From assembly GCF_021568705.1 (NCBI RefSeq), contig NZ_JAKGTH010000009.1, positions 186,001-250,000 of the forward strand: a stretch of 64,000 bases of DNA. Direction: 5' to 3'. The stretch comes from Gillisia lutea. Lineage in GTDB: Bacteria; Bacteroidota; Bacteroidia; Flavobacteriales; Flavobacteriaceae. Of the stretch, positions 9,970-17,636 are shown piece by piece; position 1 is the first letter of the stretch, and each line of letters opens with the position of its first letter. The notes beneath the pieces are model-generated. The model was not told the DNA's origin and searched no databases. It was given only the letters and a program-made list of their open reading frames with translations. A program made the position numbers and the translations under genes.

Positions 9970-10878
9970 TTATTTCCTACCACTCACCAAGTACATTAAA
10001 GAACCACCTCCGGCATGATACTGCTCCCGTTTTAATGCCCCCATTACATGTTCACTTCTATTGGCATATTTTTCCTGATAATCGAAATAAAAAGGCATGT
10101 ATTCTTCTCCAGCTGCACTAAAGAAATCGATATCCTTTTGTGTGTTGGACTTCCATGAACTACCCTTCATCCACTGTTTAAGCGTTGCCACCTGTTCTTC
10201 ATTATCATAAGGTGGATACATTGCTATAGCTTTATCTGATAGTCGCACTTCAATATTCTTCAATTCCTCAAGAGCGAACATACCAGGTAAAAGATCGCCT
10301 AATGAATTATCCCCCCTCCCCATATTTTTCTTGCCTTTTTCTATAATAAGGCGGTATTTTATATGATCTAGAGTTTCTTCAATAGAGTCATTTTTAGAAA
10401 GCGAGGTCTTAGTAAGACTTTGCACGATATTATTAGGTTCTACACACAATAAGATCCCTCCTGGTTTTAGCACTCTTTTCATTTCTGAAATTGCTTTTTG
10501 TGGATTTGGAACGTGAATTAGAACTGTCTGGCATGTAACCAAATCAAAACTATCATCTGGAAAAGGAAGATTTTGAGCATCTCCTTTAAGCAAATTGAAA
10601 TTATGACCGGTAGTTGAGAAATAAGTACTTAGATCTGTGCTTTCAGAAAACCATTGAATATCATTATCCACTGCTGTGATCTCTGATGCCGGCGCAAGAT
10701 ATGGAGCAAGAATACGGGTCCAGTGTCCCTGCCCGCAACCTACATCCAACATAGATGTACATTTTTCTAGATCTAACCTTTGTGCGGTTAGATCTAAAAA
10801 TGCTTTATTCCACCAGAAATCCCGGTAGTCACCAAAATATTCTTCAGAATGTCCTTTATTTATTTTTTGATCTTTCAA
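9970..10878 (-). CDS. Class I SAM-dependent methyltransferase
   Basis: A methyltransferase of the Methyltransf_11/UbiE-like type. Motif I is [12 protein letters not shown], followed by the acidic VDND at the end of strand 2, [25 protein letters not shown] as motif post-II and [16 protein letters not shown] as motif III. The C-terminal part, after about residue 190, is a helical extension of unknown use. The start is a problem. No ATG exists between residue 1 of the longest frame (11007) and motif I, and that frame overlaps the helicase gene by 152 bases. I chose the TTG at 10878, which leaves a 23-base overlap with the helicase stop and gives 302 residues. The substrate is unknown. Tandem arrangement suggests co-transcription with the helicase. 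Confidence 0.75.
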   Translation of the reverse strand: MKDQKINKGHSEEYFGDYRDFWWNKAFLDLTAQRLDLEKCTSMLDVGCGQGHWTRILAPYLAPASEITAVDNDIQWFSESTDLSTYFSTTGHNFNLLKGDAQNLPFPDDSFDLVTCQTVLIHVPNPQKAISEMKRVLKPGGILLCVEPNNIVQSLTKTSLSKNDSIEETLDHIKYRLIIEKGKKNMGRGDNSLGDLLPGMFALEELKNIEVRLSDKAIAMYPPYDNEEQVATLKQWMKGSSWKSNTQKDIDFFSAAGEEYMPFYFDYQEKYANRSEHVMGALKREQYHAGGGSLMYLVSGRK

Positions 10879-12127
10879 CGTTTCTTCTTTTAGAAGTATT
10901 TCCTGAGTTGGTTCTCTTTGAAGTGCTAGATCGGTTGTTGTTTCTGGACGGTCTTCTTTGTTGCGGTTTTTTCTCTGGGATCTCGAAGAATTCCATAGGG
11001 TAGTCATGATCTTCTACCACAGGAACTTGTTGATCTATCAATTTCTGAATATCCTTCAAATATGCTTTTTCTTCATAATCACAGAAAGAAATAGCAACTC
11101 CGCTAGATCCCGCTCTTCCTGTCCTTCCAATTCTATGTACGTAGGTTTCAGCGATATTAGGAATTTCAAAATTAATAACAACCGCAAGTTCGTCTATATC
11201 TATACCACGAGCAGCAATATCGGTAGCAACTAATACTCTGGTTGTTTTATCTTTGAAGTTTTTTAAGGCCTTCTGACGAGCATTCTGCGTTTTGTTACCA
11301 TGTATAGCTTCTGAAGTGATTCCGGTTTTTATGAGATCTTTTACCACCTTGTTTGCACCGTGTTTGGTACGGGTAAAAACAAGAATTCTATCTGCGTCAG
11401 ACTCTTTAAGGATATCTACAAGAAGTTTTTTCTTATTTGTTTTATCAATAAAATATACTTCTTGGCGAATGCGCTCTGCAGTTGATGATACAGGGGTTAC
11501 TTCTACTTTAAGAGGATTGTTTAAAATACTGTGTGCAAGATCTAAAATAGCATCAGGCATGGTTGCCGAAAAGAAAAGAGTTTGTCTTTTTGCAGGTATT
11601 TTTTTGATCACTTTCTTTACGTCATGAACAAATCCCATATCCAACATTCTGTCGGCCTCATCTAAAGTGAAGATCTCCAGTTTAGATAAAGAGATGTACC
11701 CCTGGTCCATAAGATCTAATAGTCTTCCGGGAGTAGCAACTAAAATGTCAACTCCATTTCTAAGCGCTTGAACTTGAGAATGCTGTGATACTCCACCAAA
11801 AATAACCAGGTGCTTTAAATTACTGAATTTCCCATAATCGGCTAAACTTTCGCCAATTTGAATGGCAAGTTCTCGAGTAGGGGTAAGGATAAGACTTTTT
11901 ATAGCAACTTTTCCTCTGCCGGTTTCTTGGCTATTGTTAAGTAATTGAATTGTTGGTATGGAGAAGGCAGCGGTTTTTCCGGTACCGGTTTGAGCGCAAC
12001 CTAAAATATCTCTTCCGTTTAAAATAGCCGGGATAGACTGGGCTTGTATTGGTGTAGGATTAGTATAACCTACTTTTTCAACTGCCTTTTGTAAAGGTTC
12101 AGTCAATGCTAAATCGTTAAATGTCAT
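10856..12127 (-). CDS. DEAD-box RNA helicase (RhlE-like)
   Basis: A 423-residue ATP-dependent RNA helicase. Motif Q ([14 protein letters not shown]), motif I (AQTGTGKT), Ia (PTRELAIQI), II ([11 protein letters not shown]), III (SATMP), V ([13 protein letters not shown]) and VI ([10 protein letters not shown]) are all present in order. The last 45 residues or so are a basic, low-complexity Arg/Asn/Ser/Lys tail, as in RhlE-type helicases that act on ribosomal precursors or mRNA decay. A TACATTTG element at 12219-12226 implies a 5' UTR of about 85 bases, unusually long for this region, which would be compatible with cold or autoregulation. The stop overlaps the next gene. Confidence 0.93.
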   Translation of the reverse strand: MTFNDLALTEPLQKAVEKVGYTNPTPIQAQSIPAILNGRDILGCAQTGTGKTAAFSIPTIQLLNNSQETGRGKVAIKSLILTPTRELAIQIGESLADYGKFSNLKHLVIFGGVSQHSQVQALRNGVDILVATPGRLLDLMDQGYISLSKLEIFTLDEADRMLDMGFVHDVKKVIKKIPAKRQTLFFSATMPDAILDLAHSILNNPLKVEVTPVSSTAERIRQEVYFIDKTNKKKLLVDILKESDADRILVFTRTKHGANKVVKDLIKTGITSEAIHGNKTQNARQKALKNFKDKTTRVLVATDIAARGIDIDELAVVINFEIPNIAETYVHRIGRTGRAGSSGVAISFCDYEEKAYLKDIQKLIDQQVPVVEDHDYPMEFFEIPEKKPQQRRPSRNNNRSSTSKRTNSGNTSKRRNVERSKNK

Positions 12128-12218
12128 TTATGAATTATATGTGCTGCTCCTGTAAGAATATCCTTCGGGCAGTCTTAATGTGTAAATTGTTGCCTAGTGG
12201 AGAAGTAGCAACCGGCTG

Positions 12219-12226
12219 CAAATGTA
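12219..12226 (-). promoter_or_regulatory. -7 element TACATTTG of the helicase gene
   Basis: Minus-strand match to TAnnTTTG, 92 bases upstream of the helicase ATG. The intergenic region 12128-12416 (289 bases) holds this element and the divergent promoter at 12393; I see no other feature in it. Confidence 0.5.
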
Positions 12227-12392
12227 ATGAATTATAATTAAATGAATTTAGATGAAGATATGTAAGCTTAATTTTATTTTTAAGGTCCTGGAAATCAGGC
12301 TATATATTAACATTACATTACGGTTTTTTATTTTTTTAGTTAAAATGAATCTAATTGTAATTTTTTTAATAAAATAACGACTACAGTCAAGT

Positions 12393-12400
12393 TATCTTTG
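12393..12400 (+). promoter_or_regulatory. -7 element TATCTTTG of the DUF1328-like gene
   Basis: Consensus -7 element 16 bases ahead of the ATG at 12417. A -33 TTG is not found at the right distance. Confidence 0.5.
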
Positions 12401-12416
12401 ATAAAAATAAAACACG

Positions 12417-12614
12417 ATGAAAAATTATACTTTACTTTTCTTGATAATGACTGTGGTAACAGGTTTGATAGGATTTGCCGGATTAAATTTTTATGGAATT
12501 GAAGTGGTGAGAGTTTTATTTTTGATTTTTGCTGATCTTTTAGTGATATCAGTAATTTCAAAATTATTTTTTCCTACAACCGATGATATGAGATTGCAAA
12601 GAGTTAAAAAATAA
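12417..12614 (+). CDS. DUF1328-like small membrane protein
   Basis: A 65-residue protein with two transmembrane helices (about residues 5-23 and 32-50) joined by the short Gly-rich turn GFAGLNFYGIEVVRVLF. This arrangement and the L-x-F-x-F-A-D-L-L-V-I-S-V-I second helix resemble DUF1328/YtjA proteins of unknown function. It has its own -7 element and terminator, so it is a single-gene unit. Its short basic C terminus probably faces the cytoplasm. Confidence 0.7.
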   Translation: MKNYTLLFLIMTVVTGLIGFAGLNFYGIEVVRVLFLIFADLLVISVISKLFFPTTDDMRLQRVKK

Positions 12615-12639
12615 TCCCCATATACATTTTAGTTAATTT

Positions 12640-12666
12640 AAAGCCTCTAAGTTTAGAGGCTTTTTT
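12640..12666 (+). terminator. Terminator after the DUF1328-like gene
   Basis: Stem AAGCCTCTAA with TTAGAGGCTT around a very small loop, followed by a T run. It lies 26 bases after the stop. Confidence 0.8.
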
Positions 12667-12714
12667 ATTTCCGGTAAATTCTTCTACTTTTAGAGAGTAA
12701 CTAAATGAACTTAG

Positions 12715-14130
12715 GTGAATCGTATATTATTTATATTCTTAGTTTGTGCCTTTAATGGCATGCTGGGGCAGGAAATGTCTTTAAAGAAAGGAGCCGTGGT
12801 TAATGATTTGAAAATTAACGACAGTATTCAGGAAAGCTTTTCCCTATATCTTCCCACCAATTTTGATAAAGATAAAATGTGGCCCGTAATATTTGTATTT
12901 GATCCCATGGGCCGGGGCAGAAATACTGCACATTTATTTCTACCGGGAGCAGAGCAACAAGGGTATATTGTAGCTTCTTCAAATAATATAAGCTTTAAAG
13001 ACTCTCTATCTGCCAATGTGGATGTAGCTTTAAGGTTGATGAATAAAACTTTCAATTATTTTCCCATAGATAATAATAGAGTTTACACAGCTGGTTATAA
13101 AGAGGGAGCTGTTGTTGCAAGTGCAATACCAGCTATCTATCCAAATATTCAAGGGGTATTGGCAGTAGATGATTTTTGGAGTACGCAGAATTACTTAGGA
13201 AAAGATTCTAATTTTTCTGTGGTAGCACTAATAGGAGAGAAAGATGCTAATATATATAAGCTTCAGCAAGTACAATATTTCTTGAATAAATCGGGGCATA
13301 CGGCTAGTCTATATAGTTATAATAGTAATAACGAATGGCCCGGGGCCGAAATGATCTCCCAGGCATTGGCAGAATTTAGTTTACAGTCAATGTCTAAAGG
13401 ATTAAAGCATATAAACAATGAACTGATTAACGATCTCTACAATCAGGATGTGGAAATTTCAGAACGCTTAAGAAGAAGCCTGCAACCTTACAAAGCATAT
13501 CAGTATTTGGAGAAGATGGAGATGAAATATGCCTTATTTGATAAAAAGGATGACATTAGAAATCTTCAGAAAGAAATCAAAAAAGAACATCTTTTTAAAG
13601 AACAGCGCAGGGAATACAATCGGGCAAAAATAAAGGAAAGTCAGCTTAAAGAAGAATATATTTATTATTTTGAGGAAGATGTATATACTGTAAACTTTGA
13701 AAATATCGCCTGGTGGAAAAATCAGGTTAAGGAATTAGAAGAAATGCAGAAATCCAAAGTTGAGGCCCAAAGCGAAATGGCTTACAGAATCCAAGGCTTC
13801 TTACAAGTAATGTCTTCAGAAAATTTCAGCAAAATAAAGCAGGAAAGGGCAGGAATAGATAGAAAGATTTATAGCGCTGTTTTGCAAACCGTCTTCAAGA
13901 AAGATGATCCCGAAGCGTATTTATATATCATCTCACAAAGTGCCAACGATGGCGATTATTATACTGCTCTTTTATATTTAGAGGACCTATTGAAAACCGG
14001 TTACAAAGACCTTGAAGAATTGTATAATATTCCCAATACCTTAGATCTTAAACTAAGCCCAGAATATAATACACTCATAAAAAAGTATACCGGTACCTCA
14101 AAATATTATAATATAGGCGTAGAAGAATAA
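12715..14130 (+). CDS. Exported alpha/beta-hydrolase-like protein with a degenerate nucleophile elbow
   Basis: A 471-residue protein starting at GTG 12715, with a cleavable signal peptide (NRILFIFLVCAFNGMLGQ). Residues about 40-225 look like an alpha/beta-hydrolase domain: SFSLYLPTNFDKDKMWPVIFVFDPMGRG, then RVYTAGYKEGAVVASAI. The latter is where related proteins carry a G-x-S-x-G nucleophile elbow; here it reads GYKEG, with Lys 129 in place of Ser. Residues about 270-350 are rich in charged helix (coiled-coil-like), and the C-terminal part has TPR-like helices. It is thus probably a non-catalytic, binding or scaffold protein, but this is inference. The 3' end overlaps the convergent MFS gene by 25 bases. 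Confidence 0.6.
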   Translation: MNRILFIFLVCAFNGMLGQEMSLKKGAVVNDLKINDSIQESFSLYLPTNFDKDKMWPVIFVFDPMGRGRNTAHLFLPGAEQQGYIVASSNNISFKDSLSANVDVALRLMNKTFNYFPIDNNRVYTAGYKEGAVVASAIPAIYPNIQGVLAVDDFWSTQNYLGKDSNFSVVALIGEKDANIYKLQQVQYFLNKSGHTASLYSYNSNNEWPGAEMISQALAEFSLQSMSKGLKHINNELINDLYNQDVEISERLRRSLQPYKAYQYLEKMEMKYALFDKKDDIRNLQKEIKKEHLFKEQRREYNRAKIKESQLKEEYIYYFEEDVYTVNFENIAWWKNQVKELEEMQKSKVEAQSEMAYRIQGFLQVMSSENFSKIKQERAGIDRKIYSAVLQTVFKKDDPEAYLYIISQSANDGDYYTALLYLEDLLKTGYKDLEELYNIPNTLDLKLSPEYNTLIKKYTGTSKYYNIGVEE

Positions 14131-15344
14131 GAAACAGCTTCTTTCTTTAGAATTCGAATAAGCCATAAAATTAGGGCGCAGGCAACTACCCCAAGAAATA
14201 CCATGATGTACCAGGTAAGATTAAATCCAAATTCACCTATTAACTGCATTCCTGAGTTATGACCAAAAATATGGCTGATGGAAAATGCAATACTATACAA
14301 TGCCATATAAGAACCTTGTTTACCTCTCTCTGCACGTTTTAGAGCGAAGGTATTGGAAAATGGAAAAGCGATCATTTCTCCAATTGTCATAAACAACATT
14401 CCAACTAAAAGTGCCCCGATCCATCCGGTTAGATTTAAAACCAGAAAGCTTATAGCTACCAGGAAAGTACCCAATATTACATTTTGGAGGGCAGAACTGT
14501 TCTTAGTTTCCATATATTTTATTAACGGCATTTCTAGGAGAAAGATCAAAAACCCGTTTATACCTAAAAGAAGGCCGATATCCGACTCAGGAAGTAAATG
14601 AACTTCTGAATAATACAGGGGCATAGTTGAAAAATACTGAATGAAGATAAAGCCAAATAATATCATTGCTCCAATAAAGAGAAGATAGGGTTTATCGTTT
14701 AAAACTGCCTGCGGATTTAAATTTACCTCCTTTACATTCTCTTTCGCTTTTTTAGGGTGCAGCAACTTTAATAGAAGCAAACCTGCTAAAAAACAAGTGA
14801 TTCCATCTACCCAAAACAATCCACTATAACCGCTATTTGCTATTATGAGTCCGCCAACCGCAGGGCCGGCAGAAAACCCTAGGTTTATTGCGAGTCGAAT
14901 TAGAGTTACCGATCGTGTTCGGTTCTCGGGTTTACTATAAGCGCTAATGGCCACGAAAACGGCAGGTCTAAAGGCATCTGCTACCAACATTACCAAAAAT
15001 ATACCCGCACAAATTGACCAGAAAGATACAGGGAATTGTAAGAGTACAAATAGTACGGCAGATAAAAGTAAGCTTGCAGTCATGGTTTTATAATGCCCTA
15101 TGGAATCTACCAATTTTCCTCCTACCCATGATCCGGCTACCGAGCCCAGTCCGAAGAATGTTAATATCCAGCCCACTTCCTCAAGTGAAAATCCTCGGCT
15201 TTTAGTTAGGTATAAAGAAAGGAACGGGATTACCATGGTTCCCGCTCTATTTATAAAAGTGATGAATGCCAAGAGCCAGACCTCACGTCTTAGATCGCTA
15301 AAGGAATTAATATATGAGCGGAATATCTTTTGAAACATATGCAT
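14106..15344 (-). CDS. MFS transporter
   Basis: A 412-residue major facilitator protein with 12 predicted hydrophobic segments. The loop 2-3 signature region reads GSVAGSWVGGKLVDSIGHYKTM, the usual G-x-x-x-D-x-x-G-x-x pattern, and the segment after TM4 (NRTRSVTLIRLAINLGFSAGPAVGG) is typical of drug:H+ antiporter-like members. Substrate cannot be predicted; the gene has no co-transcribed partner. A TAATTTTG element lies at 15357-15364. The 3' end overlaps the convergent hydrolase-like gene. Confidence 0.88.
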   Translation of the reverse strand: MHMFQKIFRSYINSFSDLRREVWLLAFITFINRAGTMVIPFLSLYLTKSRGFSLEEVGWILTFFGLGSVAGSWVGGKLVDSIGHYKTMTASLLLSAVLFVLLQFPVSFWSICAGIFLVMLVADAFRPAVFVAISAYSKPENRTRSVTLIRLAINLGFSAGPAVGGLIIANSGYSGLFWVDGITCFLAGLLLLKLLHPKKAKENVKEVNLNPQAVLNDKPYLLFIGAMILFGFIFIQYFSTMPLYYSEVHLLPESDIGLLLGINGFLIFLLEMPLIKYMETKNSSALQNVILGTFLVAISFLVLNLTGWIGALLVGMLFMTIGEMIAFPFSNTFALKRAERGKQGSYMALYSIAFSISHIFGHNSGMQLIGEFGFNLTWYIMVFLGVVACALILWLIRILKKEAVSYSSTPIL

Positions 15345-15356
15345 TTATCTACCCAT

Positions 15357-15364
15357 CAAAATTA
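15357..15364 (-). promoter_or_regulatory. -7 element TAATTTTG of the MFS gene
   Basis: Minus-strand TAnnTTTG match 12 bases ahead of the start codon. No matching -33 TTG is seen. Confidence 0.4.
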
Positions 15365-15504
15365 AATTATATTTAATTAGAAAGGTGTTTCTATGTTTAC
15401 TTTAGTGTAACTTTTTAATTAAAAGTTTTTACTTCGTGTCGCTTTTGAAGAATTCATCCTGATTATTCCTAAATTGGATCCAATAACATTCAAATTATAG
15501 AAAT

Positions 15505-16121
15505 ATGGTTAATTCGTTGAAATCACTTTTCACATTTTTAGTACTTATAAATTTCAGTTTAAGTTTTGCTCAGGCATCAAAAGTGGAAAGTATCAAGGAA
15601 TTCCAGGATAAAATAAATTCGGAATTTAAAGATCCTGAAGAATCTCCTTTAACCGCAGAGGATTTAAAACTTTTCAAAGCTTGGATTTCTTTAAAATAGA
15701 TACAAATTATGTGGTTGAAGCTCAATTTGTTCGAACCCCGGCCGAAGCTCCTTTTACCATGCCAACTTCTACAGATAGATTGCCATTATATGTAAAATAT
15801 GGAGAAGCGTATTTTACAATTCACGGTAAGAAGTTGAAGCTTAATATTTATCAAAGTCAGCAACTATCGACTAATCCTGAATATTTCGATTACTTATTTT
15901 TACCTTTTACAGATGAAACCAATGGTGAGACCAGTTATGGAGGAGGAAGGTATATAGATTTAAAATTGCCATTGGGTAAAATCATTGAAATAGATTTCAA
16001 TAAAGCCTATAATCCTTATTGTGCTTATAGTGGGAGGTACTCCTGCCCAATTCCACCCAAGGAAAATGATCTAAAAGTGAAAATACCGGTAGGGGTGAAG
16101 AAGTATGGTAATAAACATTAA
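15505..16121 (+). pseudogene. DUF1684 family exported protein, interrupted by a one-base frameshift
   Basis: The first part (15505-15699) has a signal peptide (SLKSLFTFLVLINFSLSFAQ) and the DUF1684 N terminus EFQDKINSEFKDPEESPLTAEDLKLFKA, then stops at TAG 15697. The rest of the family, LDFFKIDTNYVVEAQFVRTPAEAPF through GGRYIDLKLPLGK and DFNKAYNPYCAYSGRYSCPIPP, continues in the -1 frame from 15681 to 16121. Restoring one base at 15680/15681 rejoins them as FKA-LDFFKID, the expected family sequence. The break may be a real mutation or an assembly error. Just before the TAG lies T TTA AAA (15690-15696), a classical -1 slippery heptamer in the correct phase, so some full-length product is conceivable. 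Function of DUF1684 is unknown. Confidence 0.8.
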
Positions 16122-16489
16122 ATAAATTTCGAGAAATACAATCCAACGCTTACAGCTAGAATTCCTACTACAATGCTACCAAATGCATACAATACAAAAT
16201 TGAGATAATCTCCTGAGCGTAATAAACTTTGATTTTCAACTGCGAATGTGGAGAAGGTGGTAAAGCCGCCACAAAAACCGGTTGCTAAAAAAAGCATAGT
16301 GTTGCTGGATAAATAATTATTCTTCAGGCTAATTCCCAGAATTAAGCCTAGAAGTAAACTCCCAATTATATTTACCGTAAAAGTTCCTAACGGCAGCGAA
16401 TGTTCGTTTTGGATAATAAACTTGGTGATCAGGTAACGAAAAACGCTCCCTAGACCACCACCCAAAAAAACCATAAGAGCTGCCTTCAT
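16118..16489 (-). CDS. crcB: Fluoride channel Fluc/CrcB
   Basis: A 123-residue protein with four transmembrane helices. It carries GGGLGSVFRYL at the N terminus, the conserved NIIGSLLLGLILG and the pore motif GFCGGFTTFSTF with the Phe residues that line the fluoride pathway. Fluc proteins work as dual-topology dimers that expel fluoride. The gene starts 1 base after the SRPBCC gene and is evidently co-transcribed with it, so no fluoride riboswitch precedes it directly. The 3' end overlaps the frameshifted DUF1684 gene by 4 bases. Confidence 0.93.
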   Translation of the reverse strand: MKAALMVFLGGGLGSVFRYLITKFIIQNEHSLPLGTFTVNIIGSLLLGLILGISLKNNYLSSNTMLFLATGFCGGFTTFSTFAVENQSLLRSGDYLNFVLYAFGSIVVGILAVSVGLYFSKFI

Positions 16490-16490
16490 A

Positions 16491-17549
16491 TTAATTGCTT
16501 GCTTCTGGTGCTTGTGTTTCTCTTAATGGAATATAGATCTCGGTAATAAAGTTTGCCGGGTTAGCTACATCATTAGGGTTGGTCTTGTATAATTCGAAAG
16601 AAGCTTGTTCTTCTGAAGCAAGTAGGGCATTATCGTTAAGATATTTATAAGCTTCATTCCAGGCATCTTTTAAATACTTATAATCTCCTTTTAGAGTTAC
16701 TTTTAATACTTTTTGCATTGGCATCATCCCGTTGAGCACATTACTATCTGCCGGAGTAATAACAAGACTTTCTGTGAAAATACCTGTAGAATAGATGGCG
16801 GTTCCATTCTCTTCATCCCATTTATTATAAAGAACAAATGGATTTCCAATCTTTGGGATGTTGTTCGATTCCATGTAATTGGATACCTCGGTAAACATTT
16901 GCTGCATTTTTACCTGAATTTGTCCAATTTTCGTAGCTGTGGTTGTATACATATAAAAGCCGCCTCCAAATTGAGTTATTCCATCAACGTTTATACTGTG
17001 AACATCCATTTTATTAATGGTTACCGTATTCAATTTATCCAAGCCTTCCGTGAACATTGGCCGCATCATCTCTGTAAATGAGCTATCTTTAAAGCTGAAA
17101 GCCAGTTTTTCCATGAAACTTTGCTTTCCTTTCATTCCCCAGGTTACTTTTGTGCCTTCTTCTATTTCCTCGAAGTTCCAGTAAACATCGCTTTTAGAGG
17201 TCCCGTAAGGAGTGATAAAAGTTATTTTTTGATCTATTGAAGAATTTGGAATTACTTTTTGAGTGCGTATTTTTCCATCGCCCATTTCTTCACTTTTCCA
17301 GGAATAGTTGGCACCTTCTCCACTTAAAGTGTCAGAGTAAGTAATAATCATATCATCGCTGTCATCCATCCAAGGACCCCAATTTTCCCAATTCTTGAAG
17401 TTATTCACTTCATTAAAAACTACAGAAACAGGAGCAGCGATCACTGCGCTTTCTTCAACCTGATAATTTCCATCTTTGGTAGCTATATATATTGCTCCGG
17501 CTATTATGGCAATTAATAATAGAAAAAATAAATACTTTAATATTTTCAT
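16491..17549 (-). CDS. Membrane-anchored SRPBCC plus GyrI-like effector-binding protein
   Basis: A 352-residue protein with one N-terminal transmembrane segment (residues about 4-23). A SRPBCC/polyketide-cyclase domain follows (about 30-175: ESAVIAAPVSVVFNEVNNFKNWENWGPWMD, VTWGMKG). The C-terminal half (about 190-345) resembles the GyrI-like small-molecule-binding domain, with FYMYTTTATKIG and a late YKYLNDNALLASEEQASFELY stretch. Both halves are hydrophobic-ligand-binding folds, so it may be a lipid or small-molecule binder outside the membrane; no catalytic residues stand out. It is first in a two-gene unit with crcB. Confidence 0.75.
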   Translation of the reverse strand: MKILKYLFFLLLIAIIAGAIYIATKDGNYQVEESAVIAAPVSVVFNEVNNFKNWENWGPWMDDSDDMIITYSDTLSGEGANYSWKSEEMGDGKIRTQKVIPNSSIDQKITFITPYGTSKSDVYWNFEEIEEGTKVTWGMKGKQSFMEKLAFSFKDSSFTEMMRPMFTEGLDKLNTVTINKMDVHSINVDGITQFGGGFYMYTTTATKIGQIQVKMQQMFTEVSNYMESNNIPKIGNPFVLYNKWDEENGTAIYSTGIFTESLVITPADSNVLNGMMPMQKVLKVTLKGDYKYLKDAWNEAYKYLNDNALLASEEQASFELYKTNPNDVANPANFITEIYIPLRETQAPEASN

Positions 17550-17610
17550 CTAAAATGAGGCTTTTGTTATTGAAAGTGCTAAGATAGTTAATTTACAAGA
17601 TGCTAATTAG

Positions 17611-17618
17611 TACATTTG
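17611..17618 (+). promoter_or_regulatory. -7 element TACATTTG of the M49 peptidase gene
   Basis: Consensus TAnnTTTG 18 bases ahead of the ATG at 17637. A TTG at the usual -33 spacing is missing. Confidence 0.5.
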
Positions 17619-17636
17619 TGGTAAAAATAAACATAT

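Noticed and set aside
10755-11233. Plus-strand frames opposite the methyltransferase and helicase
   Set aside because: They are antisense shadows of two well-supported genes, with hydrophobic, low-complexity translations.
12340-12561. 73-codon minus-strand frame over the DUF1328-like gene
   Set aside because: It covers the opposite strand of a membrane-protein gene that has its own promoter element and terminator.
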